A DNA stretch of 19,402 bases from JACQXX01 sp964639175 (lineage in GTDB: Bacteria > Acidobacteriota > Blastocatellia > Chloracidobacteriales > Chloracidobacteriaceae): positions 1-19,402 of the forward strand of contig CAZXCE010000078.1 in assembly GCA_964639175.1 (NCBI GenBank), read 5' to 3'. A program made the translations under genes and the position numbers. The notes beneath the pieces were generated by a model. The model searched no databases, was not told the origin of the DNA, and saw only the letters and a program-made list of their open reading frames with translations. Numbering within the stretch: the stretch's first letter is position 1; each line of letters starts with the position of its first letter. Shown here piece after piece: positions 7,986 through 14,494 of this stretch.

Positions 7986-8492
7986 ATGGCCTTTGATGCA
8001 TTTTTGAAAATAGAAGGTATCCAGGGTGAAAGCCGGGATGCAAAACACCAAAACGAAATTGAGGTCCTTGCCTATAATTGGGGGGTGAGCCAGATGAATT
8101 CTTATTCGTCCAGCTCACATGGTTCCAAATCAGCCGAACGGGCAAACTTCAGTGAATTTAACTTTACCAAAGCCCTGGATAAATCCACGCCACATCTGGC
8201 ATTTGCGTGTTCGAGCGGTCAGCACTTTGCCAAAGCCACCATCGAAATTTGTCGTTCCGGGGGAACCAGTAAACAAACCTTTATGCGTTACATTTTGCAC
8301 GATGTGTTGATCACCAATTATACTGTCAATGGCGTCGGTGGCGGCGGTGACGGCGAATCAATTCCAACCGAGAACCTTCAATTGAGTTACGGCAAAATTG
8401 AATGGAATTATACGCCAACTGATCAGACCACCGGTCAGGCCATGGGGAACATTTCCAAGGGCTGGGATTTGACCAAAAACAAGGCCGCCTGA
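7986..8492 (+). CDS. hcp: Type VI secretion tube protein Hcp (TssD)
   Basis: 168 residues, the usual Hcp size. It starts MAFDAFLKIEGIQGES, followed by EIEVLAYNWGVSQ, the ANFSEFNFTKALDKSTPHLA block and a C-terminal SYGKIEWNYTP strand, all typical of the Hcp1 family. Hcp hexamers stack into the inner tube that is fired with its effectors. GGAGA (7972-7976) precedes the ATG. The 218-bp gap from tssC, with a possible promoter of its own, suggests separate or extra expression, as is common for this abundant tube protein. A strong terminator follows, so no further T6SS gene is co-transcribed. Confidence 0.97.
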   Translation: MAFDAFLKIEGIQGESRDAKHQNEIEVLAYNWGVSQMNSYSSSSHGSKSAERANFSEFNFTKALDKSTPHLAFACSSGQHFAKATIEICRSGGTSKQTFMRYILHDVLITNYTVNGVGGGGDGESIPTENLQLSYGKIEWNYTPTDQTTGQAMGNISKGWDLTKNKAA

Positions 8493-8532
8493 CGATCACA
8501 ACCGGTTGAATCATTACAAATGAAACACATCC

Positions 8533-8590
8533 ATCGGAGTCTTTACCTTTGAATCAGGATTCAAAGGTAAAGACTCCGATCAACTTTTTT
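8533..8590 (+). terminator. Intrinsic terminator of hcp with 22-bp perfect stem
   Basis: The arms 8533-8554 and 8559-8580 are perfectly complementary over 22 bp around a 4-base CAGG loop, followed by CAACTTTTTT (8581-8590). It lies 40 bases after the hcp stop. The stem is unusually long and free of mismatches. Confidence 0.92.
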
Positions 8591-8593
8591 ATA

Positions 8594-8607
8594 GACCACA
8601 TGTGGTC
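8594..8607. promoter_or_regulatory. 14-bp perfect palindrome between terminator and Nudix stop
   Basis: GACCACATGTGGTC is fully self-complementary. It sits between the T-run of the hcp terminator and the end of the convergent Nudix gene. It could be a protein-binding site or part of the - strand termination signal; no function can be assigned. Confidence 0.4.
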
Positions 8608-8612
8608 ACTGC

Positions 8613-9024
8613 CTACCGCTGGCTTTCAAACCGCAACAATTCACCGGCCTGAGCAGGGGTCACCCAGACCAGGTGCTGATCACTTTCCCCACACTGAGTC
8701 TGGTGAATTAACTCAGCCGCGTAAAAAGTACACCGCTTGCGAAAGTAAATTCCTTCGGCTTTGGCAAAAACCAGTTCATCAACCGTGCCAATCAAGGATT
8801 GCACGTGGATGTTCGATCCGCACTCTTCATAACTTTCCCGAATGGCCGCTGCTTCAGGTGATTCATATGGCTCCCTGACCACCACCAGGCAGCACATATC
8901 CTGCCGGTGCTGAGATCAGGGCAATCTGTCCCGCCGAATTTCGGACCACGGCATATCCACCAGGTCTCAGCACGTAATCAACACCTGCGACCAGAGAGCC
9001 AAATTCAAGCAATGAAAGTGTCAT
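8613..9024 (-). pseudogene. Nudix hydrolase interrupted by a one-base frameshift in its catalytic box
   Basis: Read from ATG 9024, the protein begins MTLSLLEFGSLVAGVDYVLR and reaches YVLPGGG, then runs into a stop (GQGAI). Shifting by one base near 8877 restores a full Nudix box: GGREPYE-SPEAAAI-RESYEECG fits G-x5-E-x7-R-E-x2-E-E-x-G. The second frame continues to the stop at 8613. Removing one base gives 136 residues, a normal size for a Nudix pyrophosphohydrolase. The start lies 11 bases after the stop of the CGNR regulator on the same strand, suggesting one operon. Either the gene is newly inactivated or the assembly has one extra base; the rest of the sequence shows no decay. Confidence 0.85.
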
Positions 9025-9035
9025 AAAGCAGTTTT

Positions 9036-9698
9036 CTAGGACGTGCGTTGTCGCGAACGAAACCGCCGGACTTTGGCCAGGTTGCCACAGGTTTGCATAT
9101 CGCACCACTGGCGGCGACTGTTGCGGCTGGTATCTTCAAACAGCCAGCCACAGCCTTCACCGCCACATTGACGAATTCGAGTCAGTTCGCCCCCGGTGAA
9201 GAGTTCAGCCGCAGAATCCGCAATCCGCCACAGCATTTGATCAAGCGCCGTACCATCGCCATTCCACCCCCAGGTAAAAGTATTGGAAGGTTGCAGTGTG
9301 ATTTTCAGATGGCTGTACCCCCTGGCCACTTCCTGGTTGAGGCCTTCCAGGTCGGCAGGCTGCGGTTCGGTTTGATGAATAATCGCCAGACTGATGCGGT
9401 AAATCACTTCGCGAAGTGCAATCGCCCGTTCCTTTACGCTGGTTGCTTCTGTCGGATGCTGGTCAGCCAGATGTGCCAGTTGCGTGGCTTCCGGCTCGGT
9501 CAGCACTCCTGTCAGCCGACTCCAGGCCAGCAAATCAAGATAGTCGGTAAATTTATCATCGGTCACCTGATAGGCCACCGTTGCCAGTGAATCGGATGAT
9601 GAAATGCTTTGGCGACCGCCGACCGTGTTGACAAAGTCCAGGCACAGACGACCAGCAACCAAGGTAGTTGAAGCAATCGGGCGTTCTCTCAGATTCAT
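9036..9698 (-). CDS. CGNR zinc-finger transcription regulator (ABATE domain), first copy
   Basis: 220 residues. The N-terminal region starts with LCLDFVNTVGGR (residues 18-29), typical of the ABATE ligand-binding-like domain. The C-terminal CGNR zinc finger has C178 and C183 (CGGEGC), then C199 and C204 in RQWCDMQTCGN, and ends in a basic tail suited to DNA binding. The family motif CGNR reads CGNL here. It diverges from the monooxygenase-like gene at 9932; the shared 233-bp region holds repeated half-sites that it probably binds, controlling both itself and its neighbour. A second copy lies at 13751. Confidence 0.92.
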   Translation of the reverse strand: MNLRERPIASTTLVAGRLCLDFVNTVGGRQSISSSDSLATVAYQVTDDKFTDYLDLLAWSRLTGVLTEPEATQLAHLADQHPTEATSVKERAIALREVIYRISLAIIHQTEPQPADLEGLNQEVARGYSHLKITLQPSNTFTWGWNGDGTALDQMLWRIADSAAELFTGGELTRIRQCGGEGCGWLFEDTSRNSRRQWCDMQTCGNLAKVRRFRSRQRTS

Positions 9699-9712
9699 AA
9701 AAAAAATGCTAT

Positions 9713-9788
9713 GTAACTGTCAAAAACTGTTTGACAGGTTACGCGGGTTGGTTTATCTTGTAACTATCAAAAGCAAGTTAACCGGTTA
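9713..9788. promoter_or_regulatory. Cluster of CGNR-regulator half-sites, first locus
   Basis: Four related half-sites of the form TAACYGKYAAAA: GTAACTGTCAAA (9713-9724), the inverted TTTGACAGGTTAC (9730-9742), GTAACTATCAAAA (9760-9772), and the perfect palindrome TAACCGGTTA (9779-9788). The first two form an imperfect inverted repeat that covers the -35 box of the promoter at 9731. The same pattern occurs in front of the second CGNR gene. That the CGNR protein binds here is inference from position and repetition. Confidence 0.65.
9731..9759 (+). promoter_or_regulatory. Sigma-70 type promoter for the monooxygenase/DinB genes
   Basis: TTGACA (9731-9736), a 17-base spacer and TATCTT (9754-9759). 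The -35 box is perfect and lies inside one of the half-sites, so a bound regulator would block RNA polymerase. Expected start near 9766, giving a leader of about 165 nt. Confidence 0.6.
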
Positions 9789-9931
9789 CGAACAATTCGT
9801 CAAATGTAGAAAGCAATTTTGGAGGGCTGTGACAGGTCATAATTTTCGAGTTCACCACCCGTCAGCGCACTCCGAAAAGAGTTATCGTTCACTTCAGATC
9901 AGAAATCAACCGACCAGGAAAGGAAGCCATT

Positions 9932-10264
9932 ATGATTGCGCGAATCTGGCACGGTCGGACACTGGCCGGCCAGGCAAACGCCTACCTTGAGTATATCAAC
10001 CAGACCGGTGTTCCCGATTATCGCCAGACACCGGGAAATTTAGGCGCCTTTGTTTTTCGTCAAATCGAGGGCACCGAAGCCCATTTTCTTACGCTCTCGC
10101 TGTGGGATTCCTATGAATCAATCCAGCGGTTTGCCGGTGATGAGTACGAATTTGCAAAATACTACCCGGAAGACGAGCAATATCTGCTCGAATTTGAGCC
10201 AAACGTCCAACACTACGAAGTTTCAACCAGCTTTTTTGGAGGATTTATCCCATGTCAGAAGTAA
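9932..10264 (+). CDS. Antibiotic biosynthesis monooxygenase (ABM)-like small protein
   Basis: 110 residues, typical of single-domain ABM/dimeric alpha-beta barrel proteins. Visible features are an N-terminal strand MIARIWHGRT, a helix with AYLEYINQTGVPDY, a central strand ending FLTLSLWDSYESIQRFAG (the usual W-x-S-x-E-x-x-x-x-F pattern), and a closing strand. Members include small oxygenases, haem-degrading enzymes and many proteins of unknown substrate. GGAAG precedes the ATG. The gene overlaps the following DinB-like gene by 13 nt and is driven from a promoter covered by CGNR half-sites, so it probably responds to whatever that regulator senses. Confidence 0.8.
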   Translation: MIARIWHGRTLAGQANAYLEYINQTGVPDYRQTPGNLGAFVFRQIEGTEAHFLTLSLWDSYESIQRFAGDEYEFAKYYPEDEQYLLEFEPNVQHYEVSTSFFGGFIPCQK

Positions 10265-10740
10265 ATGAATTGTTAGATGAGTTGACACGGATTCACGATG
10301 GTGATGCCGGCCACGGCCCGGCACTTCGCGAAGTACTCGAAAACATTTCTGCCACTCAGGCTGCTGCTCAACCAATTCACGATGCCCACAGCATTTGGGA
10401 ACTGGTACTGCACATTGCCGCCTGGGAGAATGTAACTGTTCGTCGGTTGGAAGGACATTCAACCTCTGAGCCGGAAGAAGGGGATTTTCCACCGGTTTCA
10501 GACACCAGTGAGGCTGCCTGGCAAAATGCGATGACCCGATTGAACGACATCCAGGCGCGGTTCCTCGACGAAGTTGCTCGTCTGACGGAGGCGGGTTTAA
10601 ATGAAAAAGTCGTGGGGGAAAACTATTCAATCCGACAACTGCTGCGGGCGACAGCCCGGCATAAAATTTACCATACGGCGCAAATCAGCCTCTTGCGCAA
10701 AGGCTGGACCGCCGAGATCGGCAAGACCCAGGCCGGGTGA
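10252..10740 (+). CDS. DinB-like putative metalloenzyme
   Basis: 162 residues with the four-helix DinB/YfiT pattern. Likely metal ligands are H54 in ELVLHIAAWEN and H137/H141 in RHKIYHTAQISLLRK, the usual His triad. The family includes bacillithiol S-transferases and glutathione- or mycothiol-dependent enzymes, often linked to stress or detoxification; the substrate cannot be read from the sequence. GGAGG (10239-10243) precedes the ATG. The overlap with the monooxygenase-like gene shows coupled expression. The name DinB reflects homology, not a role in DNA damage. Confidence 0.85.
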   Translation: MSEVNELLDELTRIHDGDAGHGPALREVLENISATQAAAQPIHDAHSIWELVLHIAAWENVTVRRLEGHSTSEPEEGDFPPVSDTSEAAWQNAMTRLNDIQARFLDEVARLTEAGLNEKVVGENYSIRQLLRATARHKIYHTAQISLLRKGWTAEIGKTQAG

Positions 10741-10749
10741 AGAACCAGG

Positions 10750-10780
10750 GAGACAGGATGATCCATTGTCATCCTGTCTC
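10750..10780. terminator. Bidirectional hairpin between convergent genes
   Basis: A 12-bp perfect stem (10750-10761 with 10769-10780, GAGACAGGATGA and its complement) around a 7-base loop, 9 bases after the DinB-like stop and 17 bases before the end of the convergent glyoxalase-like gene. There is no long T-run, so termination strength is uncertain. Confidence 0.7.
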
Positions 10781-10797
10781 TGACTCAATGTTATGGA

Positions 10798-11445
10798 TTA
10801 GTGGAGTTCAACCATTCCGTTTGGAGTTTGGATCAGTGCCCGCAAGCTCGCTGGCGATCCAGCTTCAATGACAACTGGTCCAGATACACCAAGTTGGGTA
10901 TATAGTTGACGCACAGTTTCACCATCCGGAGCTTGCACGATGACTTGCTGGAGTGTGTACCCTGTATCCGGCATATGGTGAGCCGGAATCATTCCTGGTT
11001 CATATTCGGCTGAAGTTGGGATGATCCCACCCTGTGGCAATGAACCATCGGCTGGAATGGTCATTCTCCAGCGTCGTTCACCGCGACTGACCGATTTGAT
11101 TTCACCAACCAGAGAACCGTATTGACCCACAATGGCTTCCAACCGGGTTGTTCGACCAACCCAGGTTTTGAGCCGGTTCCCAGCCAGCCAGTCAGCCTCG
11201 ACGGAGGCTTGATTTCCCAAACCAAAAACTCGTGGTCCCTGATGCAACGTCGCGGCTGGATCAACAGCAATCACTTCCAAAAAACAGTCTTCGCCAATGC
11301 GAAGCAACAGGTTATGGGTTCCGAGTTCGCGATGCTGTCCACCCGGAAAAGGCCGGCTGCCAAGCTGTGATTCGACATAGTGGGCGCCTGCCTCAAGGGT
11401 CGGAGCAACCAGAACCAGATGATCAAGTGTGAGCATAGTGAGCAT
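10798..11445 (-). CDS. Glyoxalase-like (VOC superfamily) protein
   Basis: 215 residues resembling the Glyoxalase_3 family. It opens with LTLDHLVLVAPTLEAGAHYVESQLGSRPFPGGQHRELGTHN in pattern, giving the early metal-ligand position (DHL) and the strand with GTHNLLLRIGEDCFLEVIAVDP, where E is the usual second ligand. The C-terminal half (TLQQVIVQAPDGETVRQLYTQLG onward) is the second VOC-like module. The catalysed reaction is unknown; the family includes lyases, isomerases and resistance proteins. Two ATG codons three codons apart are possible starts, neither with a strong ribosome binding site. It follows the DUF523 gene on the same strand by 84 nt. Confidence 0.85.
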   Translation of the reverse strand: MLTMLTLDHLVLVAPTLEAGAHYVESQLGSRPFPGGQHRELGTHNLLLRIGEDCFLEVIAVDPAATLHQGPRVFGLGNQASVEADWLAGNRLKTWVGRTTRLEAIVGQYGSLVGEIKSVSRGERRWRMTIPADGSLPQGGIIPTSAEYEPGMIPAHHMPDTGYTLQQVIVQAPDGETVRQLYTQLGVSGPVVIEAGSPASLRALIQTPNGMVELH

Positions 11446-11529
11446 TGCTAACCATTTTGGATTGAAGTTTTTGTATAGCGGGAAACTAAATAATTGAAAA
11501 AATTGTATTTCCCTGAACCCTGACCGGCA

Positions 11530-12171
11530 TTACTGAGTGGTCGAGGCTTGAAAATAGGTTCGGTACCATTCTTTTTCATGATGATCCAGGGCCTCCGGGT
11601 CAGGTGAAAAACCAGGTTCCAGCATCATTCGGATTTTTCCCAGAGTTCGAAAATCCCGCTGACTGACCACTGGAAAGCCGTTTCTCAAAAGCAGCGCCGT
11701 TGAAACCCCAACCCCTATCTGGTACTTGCGGTCTGCCTCCAATCGGCAGCCATCTGAAATGACCTGACTCCCGCAGGCAGCGCTCATATCGGTCAAAATT
11801 GCCAGTTCGATCTGATTTGCCTGGGCAAAACTGAGCATCGCTTGTGCGCCCCGGATCATGCCTTCGGTCAAATCTGTTCCATGTTCATCAAGCACCCTCG
11901 CTTTTCCATCCAGTACATCAGCGCCATCACCGCCATGAATATCCGGCAGGGTTCGTGGTGTGCCAAGGGCGTGGTCTTCGGGACAAAATGAAAATGCCTT
12001 CACCGTTGGCAAGGCAACCAGGTCGGTCAGTACGCCGCCCATTCCATTGTCGGAGCCGTCAACGCCGCAGGGAAGTCCCATCAGGCAGCCGCTCAAAAGC
12101 ACTCGGAGCGGTTCGGTGGGCGTTGGGGTCCGGAGATCAGTCAAAGCCGCGGGGGCATGGGCCAGTCGCAT
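11530..12171 (-). CDS. DUF523 family protein (TudS-like thiouracil desulfurase)
   Basis: 213 residues. ATG 12171 is chosen because GAGGAGGA lies just upstream; a longer reading frame from 12267 lacks this support. The family signature is present: VLLSGCLMGLPCGVDG, then FSFCPEDHALGTPR, then DMSAACGSQVI. The conserved Cys of each block would hold an iron-sulfur cluster, as shown for TudS, a DUF523 protein that removes sulfur from 2-thiouracil. The protein is about 50 residues longer at its C-terminus than the shortest family members (ending EWYRTYF). True substrate unknown; a salvage or detoxification role is inference. It lies 101 nt after the XRE regulator on the same strand. Confidence 0.88.
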   Translation of the reverse strand: MRLAHAPAALTDLRTPTPTEPLRVLLSGCLMGLPCGVDGSDNGMGGVLTDLVALPTVKAFSFCPEDHALGTPRTLPDIHGGDGADVLDGKARVLDEHGTDLTEGMIRGAQAMLSFAQANQIELAILTDMSAACGSQVISDGCRLEADRKYQIGVGVSTALLLRNGFPVVSQRDFRTLGKIRMMLEPGFSPDPEALDHHEKEWYRTYFQASTTQ

Positions 12172-12272
12172 TGGGTCCTCCTCAAAAATGTGGAAAATTT
12201 GGGTTAGAAAATATGGGAAATTGAGAAATGAACCGGCACTGTATCGCGGAGTTGGCCCAGGGTTCAATCGGC

Positions 12273-13064
12273 TTATTCACCGGCAACTGGTTGTGCAGAG
12301 CGCAGAACCTGAGCCGTGTGGGCATCCGCCGGGAAAAAAGATTCAATTGCCAGCTCTGAAAGCGTGATGTCAATTGGTGTCCCAAAAATTGCAGTGGTGC
12401 TGATAAAAGAAAGCTGCCCCTGGTCAGTCCACAATTGGAAGGGAACTACCGGGCTCAGGGCTTCAATTGGATGATCGGGGGAAGTCAACTCAGTGCTGTA
12501 GGCTGACGGATAGGTCAAGAGTTCATTCAACAACTCGGCCAGCCTCGGGTCGCCTGTGAGTTCAATATCGCGGCGCACCCTGGACAGAATATGAACGCGC
12601 CATTGACTGAAATTGACAACTCTTTTGGCCAGTCCCAGTGGATGCAACGTGATGCGAAGCACGTTGATCGGAGGCGACAACAGGCTGGCATCAATTCCAG
12701 AAAGTAAAAGTCGAACTGCCTTGTTGGATGCCACCAGGTGCCAAATTGCCAGGGCTGGAAACGGCTCGTGTCCGGCCAGAACCATATCAACTGCTCTGCG
12801 GGCGACTTCAAGCGCTGGTGATTCAAGTGATCTTTCCGGGAAAACCGGTGCGTACCCGGCTGCCGTCAACAAACGGTTTCGCTCACGTAACGGAACATTG
12901 AGTTGTTCCGCCAGATGAATCACCATTTCCCGGCTGGGGGTGGCACGACCAGTTTCAAGAAAACTCAGGTGACGGGTTGAAATATTGGCTTCACAGGCCA
13001 GATCAAGCTGACTCAGTCGGCGGCGGGTGCGCCACTCACGGAGCAAAGTTCCGACAGATTGCAT
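12273..13064 (-). CDS. XRE-family regulator with MmyB-like ligand-binding domain
   Basis: 263 residues. The N-terminal helix-turn-helix is clear: LLREWRTRRRLSQLDLACEA, then NISTRHLSFLETGRATPSRE, then AEQLNVPLRERNRLLTAAGY. The rest matches the MmyB-like ligand-binding domain, with F-P-A-L-A-I-W-H near 105 and a C-terminal LSELAIESFFPADAHT strand. ATG 13064 is chosen over TTG 13070, which is only 2 nt from GGAG. It diverges from the NTF2-like gene, with a perfect palindrome between the two, the usual arrangement for such a regulator and its target. It likely represses or activates that neighbour in response to a small ligand. Confidence 0.92.
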   Translation of the reverse strand: MQSVGTLLREWRTRRRLSQLDLACEANISTRHLSFLETGRATPSREMVIHLAEQLNVPLRERNRLLTAAGYAPVFPERSLESPALEVARRAVDMVLAGHEPFPALAIWHLVASNKAVRLLLSGIDASLLSPPINVLRITLHPLGLAKRVVNFSQWRVHILSRVRRDIELTGDPRLAELLNELLTYPSAYSTELTSPDHPIEALSPVVPFQLWTDQGQLSFISTTAIFGTPIDITLSELAIESFFPADAHTAQVLRSAQPVAGE

Positions 13065-13117
13065 ACACAATTCTCCTTTGGGAGCACAACCTTACCACGG
13101 TCGCCTGAACTGTTCCC

Positions 13118-13134
13118 ATTACCTGCGAGGTAAT
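13118..13134. promoter_or_regulatory. Operator candidate ATTACCT-gcg-AGGTAAT
   Basis: A perfect 7-bp inverted repeat with a 3-base centre, placed between the divergent XRE regulator (start 13064) and the NTF2-like gene (start 13231). Size and symmetry suit a dimeric helix-turn-helix protein. Binding by the neighbour is inference. Confidence 0.75.
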
Positions 13135-13230
13135 TGCTTCCACCGACTAAAACCGGAAAATGCAGCCCAGACAAACACCTGGCCACTGCGGTTGGGAGAC
13201 ACCTTTAAAAATTTTCCAATGGAGACCGAT

Positions 13231-13608
13231 ATGAACAATGTAACCGAACTGGTTGATCGCTATATTCAAATGTGTAATGAAACTGATCGGGCACGGCGAC
13301 AGGAACTGATTGCCAGCTTGTGGACCGAAACCTGTACCTTCGCTGATCCAATGGGGCAGGCCGAAGGGCATGCTGGCCTTGATGCGATGGCTCAGGGACT
13401 GCAGGATCAGTTTCCTGGGCTAAAAGTCCGGCGAATCAGCGATGTGGATGCTCATCACAACCGGTTTCGTTTTGCCTGGGAATTTGGACCGGAAGGTGGC
13501 GCCGCTCTGGCTGGCGGGGTAGATTTTGGAGTCATGGTGGACGACCGCCTGGCATCAATCACTGGATTTTTTGACTTTGCCCCCGCACTGGCAGCCGGGC
13601 ATCAATAA
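13231..13608 (+). CDS. NTF2-like (SnoaL-type) small protein
   Basis: 125 residues with the cone-shaped NTF2-like pattern: N-terminal helix VTELVDRYIQMCNETDRARRQ in type, then LWTETCTFADPMGQAEGHAGLDAMAQGL, then strands with HHNRFRFAWEF and a final SITGFFDF. Such folds act as isomerases, cyclases or binding proteins; the substrate is unknown. ATG 13231 has GGAG at 13220-13223; an upstream in-frame ATG at 13219 overlaps that site and is less likely. It diverges from the XRE/MmyB-type regulator, which probably controls it through the palindrome at 13118. Confidence 0.88.
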   Translation: MNNVTELVDRYIQMCNETDRARRQELIASLWTETCTFADPMGQAEGHAGLDAMAQGLQDQFPGLKVRRISDVDAHHNRFRFAWEFGPEGGAALAGGVDFGVMVDDRLASITGFFDFAPALAAGHQ

Positions 13609-13628
13609 CCGTTGTTTTCAAGAAAAAA

Positions 13629-13731
13629 TTTGGAGTGCAACAACTTGTCGTTACCCAATCTGAGTTGGGCCGAAGTGATTCAGCAACAAGTCGCTGGCTA
13701 CCAAAGCTGCAACAAGTTGCCGCACTCCAAA
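13629..13731. repeat. 103-bp inverted-repeat element between convergent genes
   Basis: The outer arms 13629-13648 and 13712-13731 match at 18 of 20 positions when inverted (both begin TTTGGAGTGC when read inward). Inside, CAACTTGTCG (13641-13650) is nearly the complement of CAACAAGTCG (13684-13693), and CCCAA/TTGGG (13654-13658, 13665-13669) forms a small hairpin. It lies between the convergent NTF2-like and CGNR genes. It may serve as a terminator, or it may be a small MITE-like element. No duplicated target site is obvious. Confidence 0.65.
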
Positions 13732-13750
13732 GAAATATTTATCTGAAAGG

Positions 13751-14374
13751 CTATGGGCGGACGTCCTGGCGTTTTCGACGATAATGGGCTGCCGCCTTGG
13801 CTCGATTTCCACAGAGACTCATTGAACACCACCGCCGGGCATGGTTTTTGGTCGTGTCATAAAAATAAATCAGACAATCAGTTGCTTCGCACTTTCTCAC
13901 CAGTGTCGGATCATCTGAACTCAACAAATCGGCGGCAGCTTCGGCAATTGGCACCAGGATGTCCACCGGTTCCGTCATCCGAGGCAAAAAGTGTTTGTGC
14001 AGTCCGGCACTGGTGATCTGAACTTCAAAATATCCAGCGCGTTCGCGCAGCAATTCATTTAACAACTCAAGACTGGATTCTGAAATATCAGCCCTCTGAC
14101 CAAACCGGATCACGAGTTCCTTCAAGGTGGCTCGCAGGGCAAGCGCCTGCTCAAAAACCTGATCGGCTTTGGGATGACCAGCCCAGTTTTGAATCAGGGC
14201 CTCACCCTGGCCCGGAGATATAATTCCAGCTTCAATACTCCAGGCTACCAGGTCTGAAAAGGAATGCAGCAGGTCCACAGGCTGGCCATTGGCCATCAGT
14301 TGGGTATTGATGAAATCAAGGCACACATCAGAGCCGAGAAACTGGAAGGTCAATGTCTCTGGTGAATTTTCCAT
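13751..14374 (-). CDS. CGNR zinc-finger transcription regulator (ABATE domain), second copy
   Basis: 207 residues with the same layout as the protein at 9036: an N-terminal ABATE signature VCLDFINTQL (17-26) and a C-terminal zinc finger with C162 and C167 (CEATDC), C183 and C188 in RRWCSMSLCGNR, here with the full CGNR motif, then a basic tail. GGAGAA precedes the ATG. It diverges from the exported alpha/beta hydrolase; the region between them carries four half-sites like those of the first CGNR locus. The two proteins are clearly related but differ enough to be old paralogues or separate arrivals. Probably autoregulated. Confidence 0.93.
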   Translation of the reverse strand: MENSPETLTFQFLGSDVCLDFINTQLMANGQPVDLLHSFSDLVAWSIEAGIISPGQGEALIQNWAGHPKADQVFEQALALRATLKELVIRFGQRADISESSLELLNELLRERAGYFEVQITSAGLHKHFLPRMTEPVDILVPIAEAAADLLSSDDPTLVRKCEATDCLIYFYDTTKNHARRWCSMSLCGNRAKAAAHYRRKRQDVRP

Positions 14375-14398
14375 GAAAAAGTTCTCCTTCAGGAAATA

Positions 14399-14469
14399 TA
14401 ACTGGCAAAAATATGTTTTATAGGTTATATATTTTCTATAACCGGTAAAAATTACTTTAACTGGTTAAT
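14399..14469. promoter_or_regulatory. Cluster of CGNR-regulator half-sites, second locus
   Basis: Four half-sites: TAACTGGCAAAA (14399-14410), inverted TTTTATAGGTTA (14416-14427), TAACCGGTAAAA (14439-14450) and TAACTGGTTAAT (14458-14469). GGTTATA (14423-14429) and TATAACC (14437-14443) also form a perfect inverted repeat with a 7-base centre. The region is very AT-rich and must hold both divergent promoters, so bound protein would control both. Role inferred from the match to 9713-9788. Confidence 0.65.
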
Positions 14470-14494
14470 ATCTGGTTTTACAAGGAGCACGACC

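Noticed and set aside
3301..8492. LytS/LytTR pair as the regulator of the T6SS genes
   Set aside because: Only adjacency supports it; the tssB promoter looks sigma-54 dependent, and LytTR regulators are not sigma-54 activators.
8549..8878. 109-residue + strand frame starting in the hcp terminator
   Set aside because: It starts inside the hairpin and lies opposite the Nudix gene, whose motifs are clear on the other strand.
9048..9590. 180-residue + strand frame
   Set aside because: It is antisense to the CGNR gene; no motif or ribosome binding site is seen.
9604..9990. 128-residue open frame on the + strand across the CGNR/monooxygenase intergenic region
   Set aside because: It runs through the 5' end of the CGNR gene and the operator region, has no ribosome binding site and an unlikely composition; the operators and promoter explain the stretch.
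14399..14469. AT-rich repeats as a replication origin or iteron set
   Set aside because: The repeats match the operator set at 9713-9788 and lie between divergent promoters; no replication gene is nearby.
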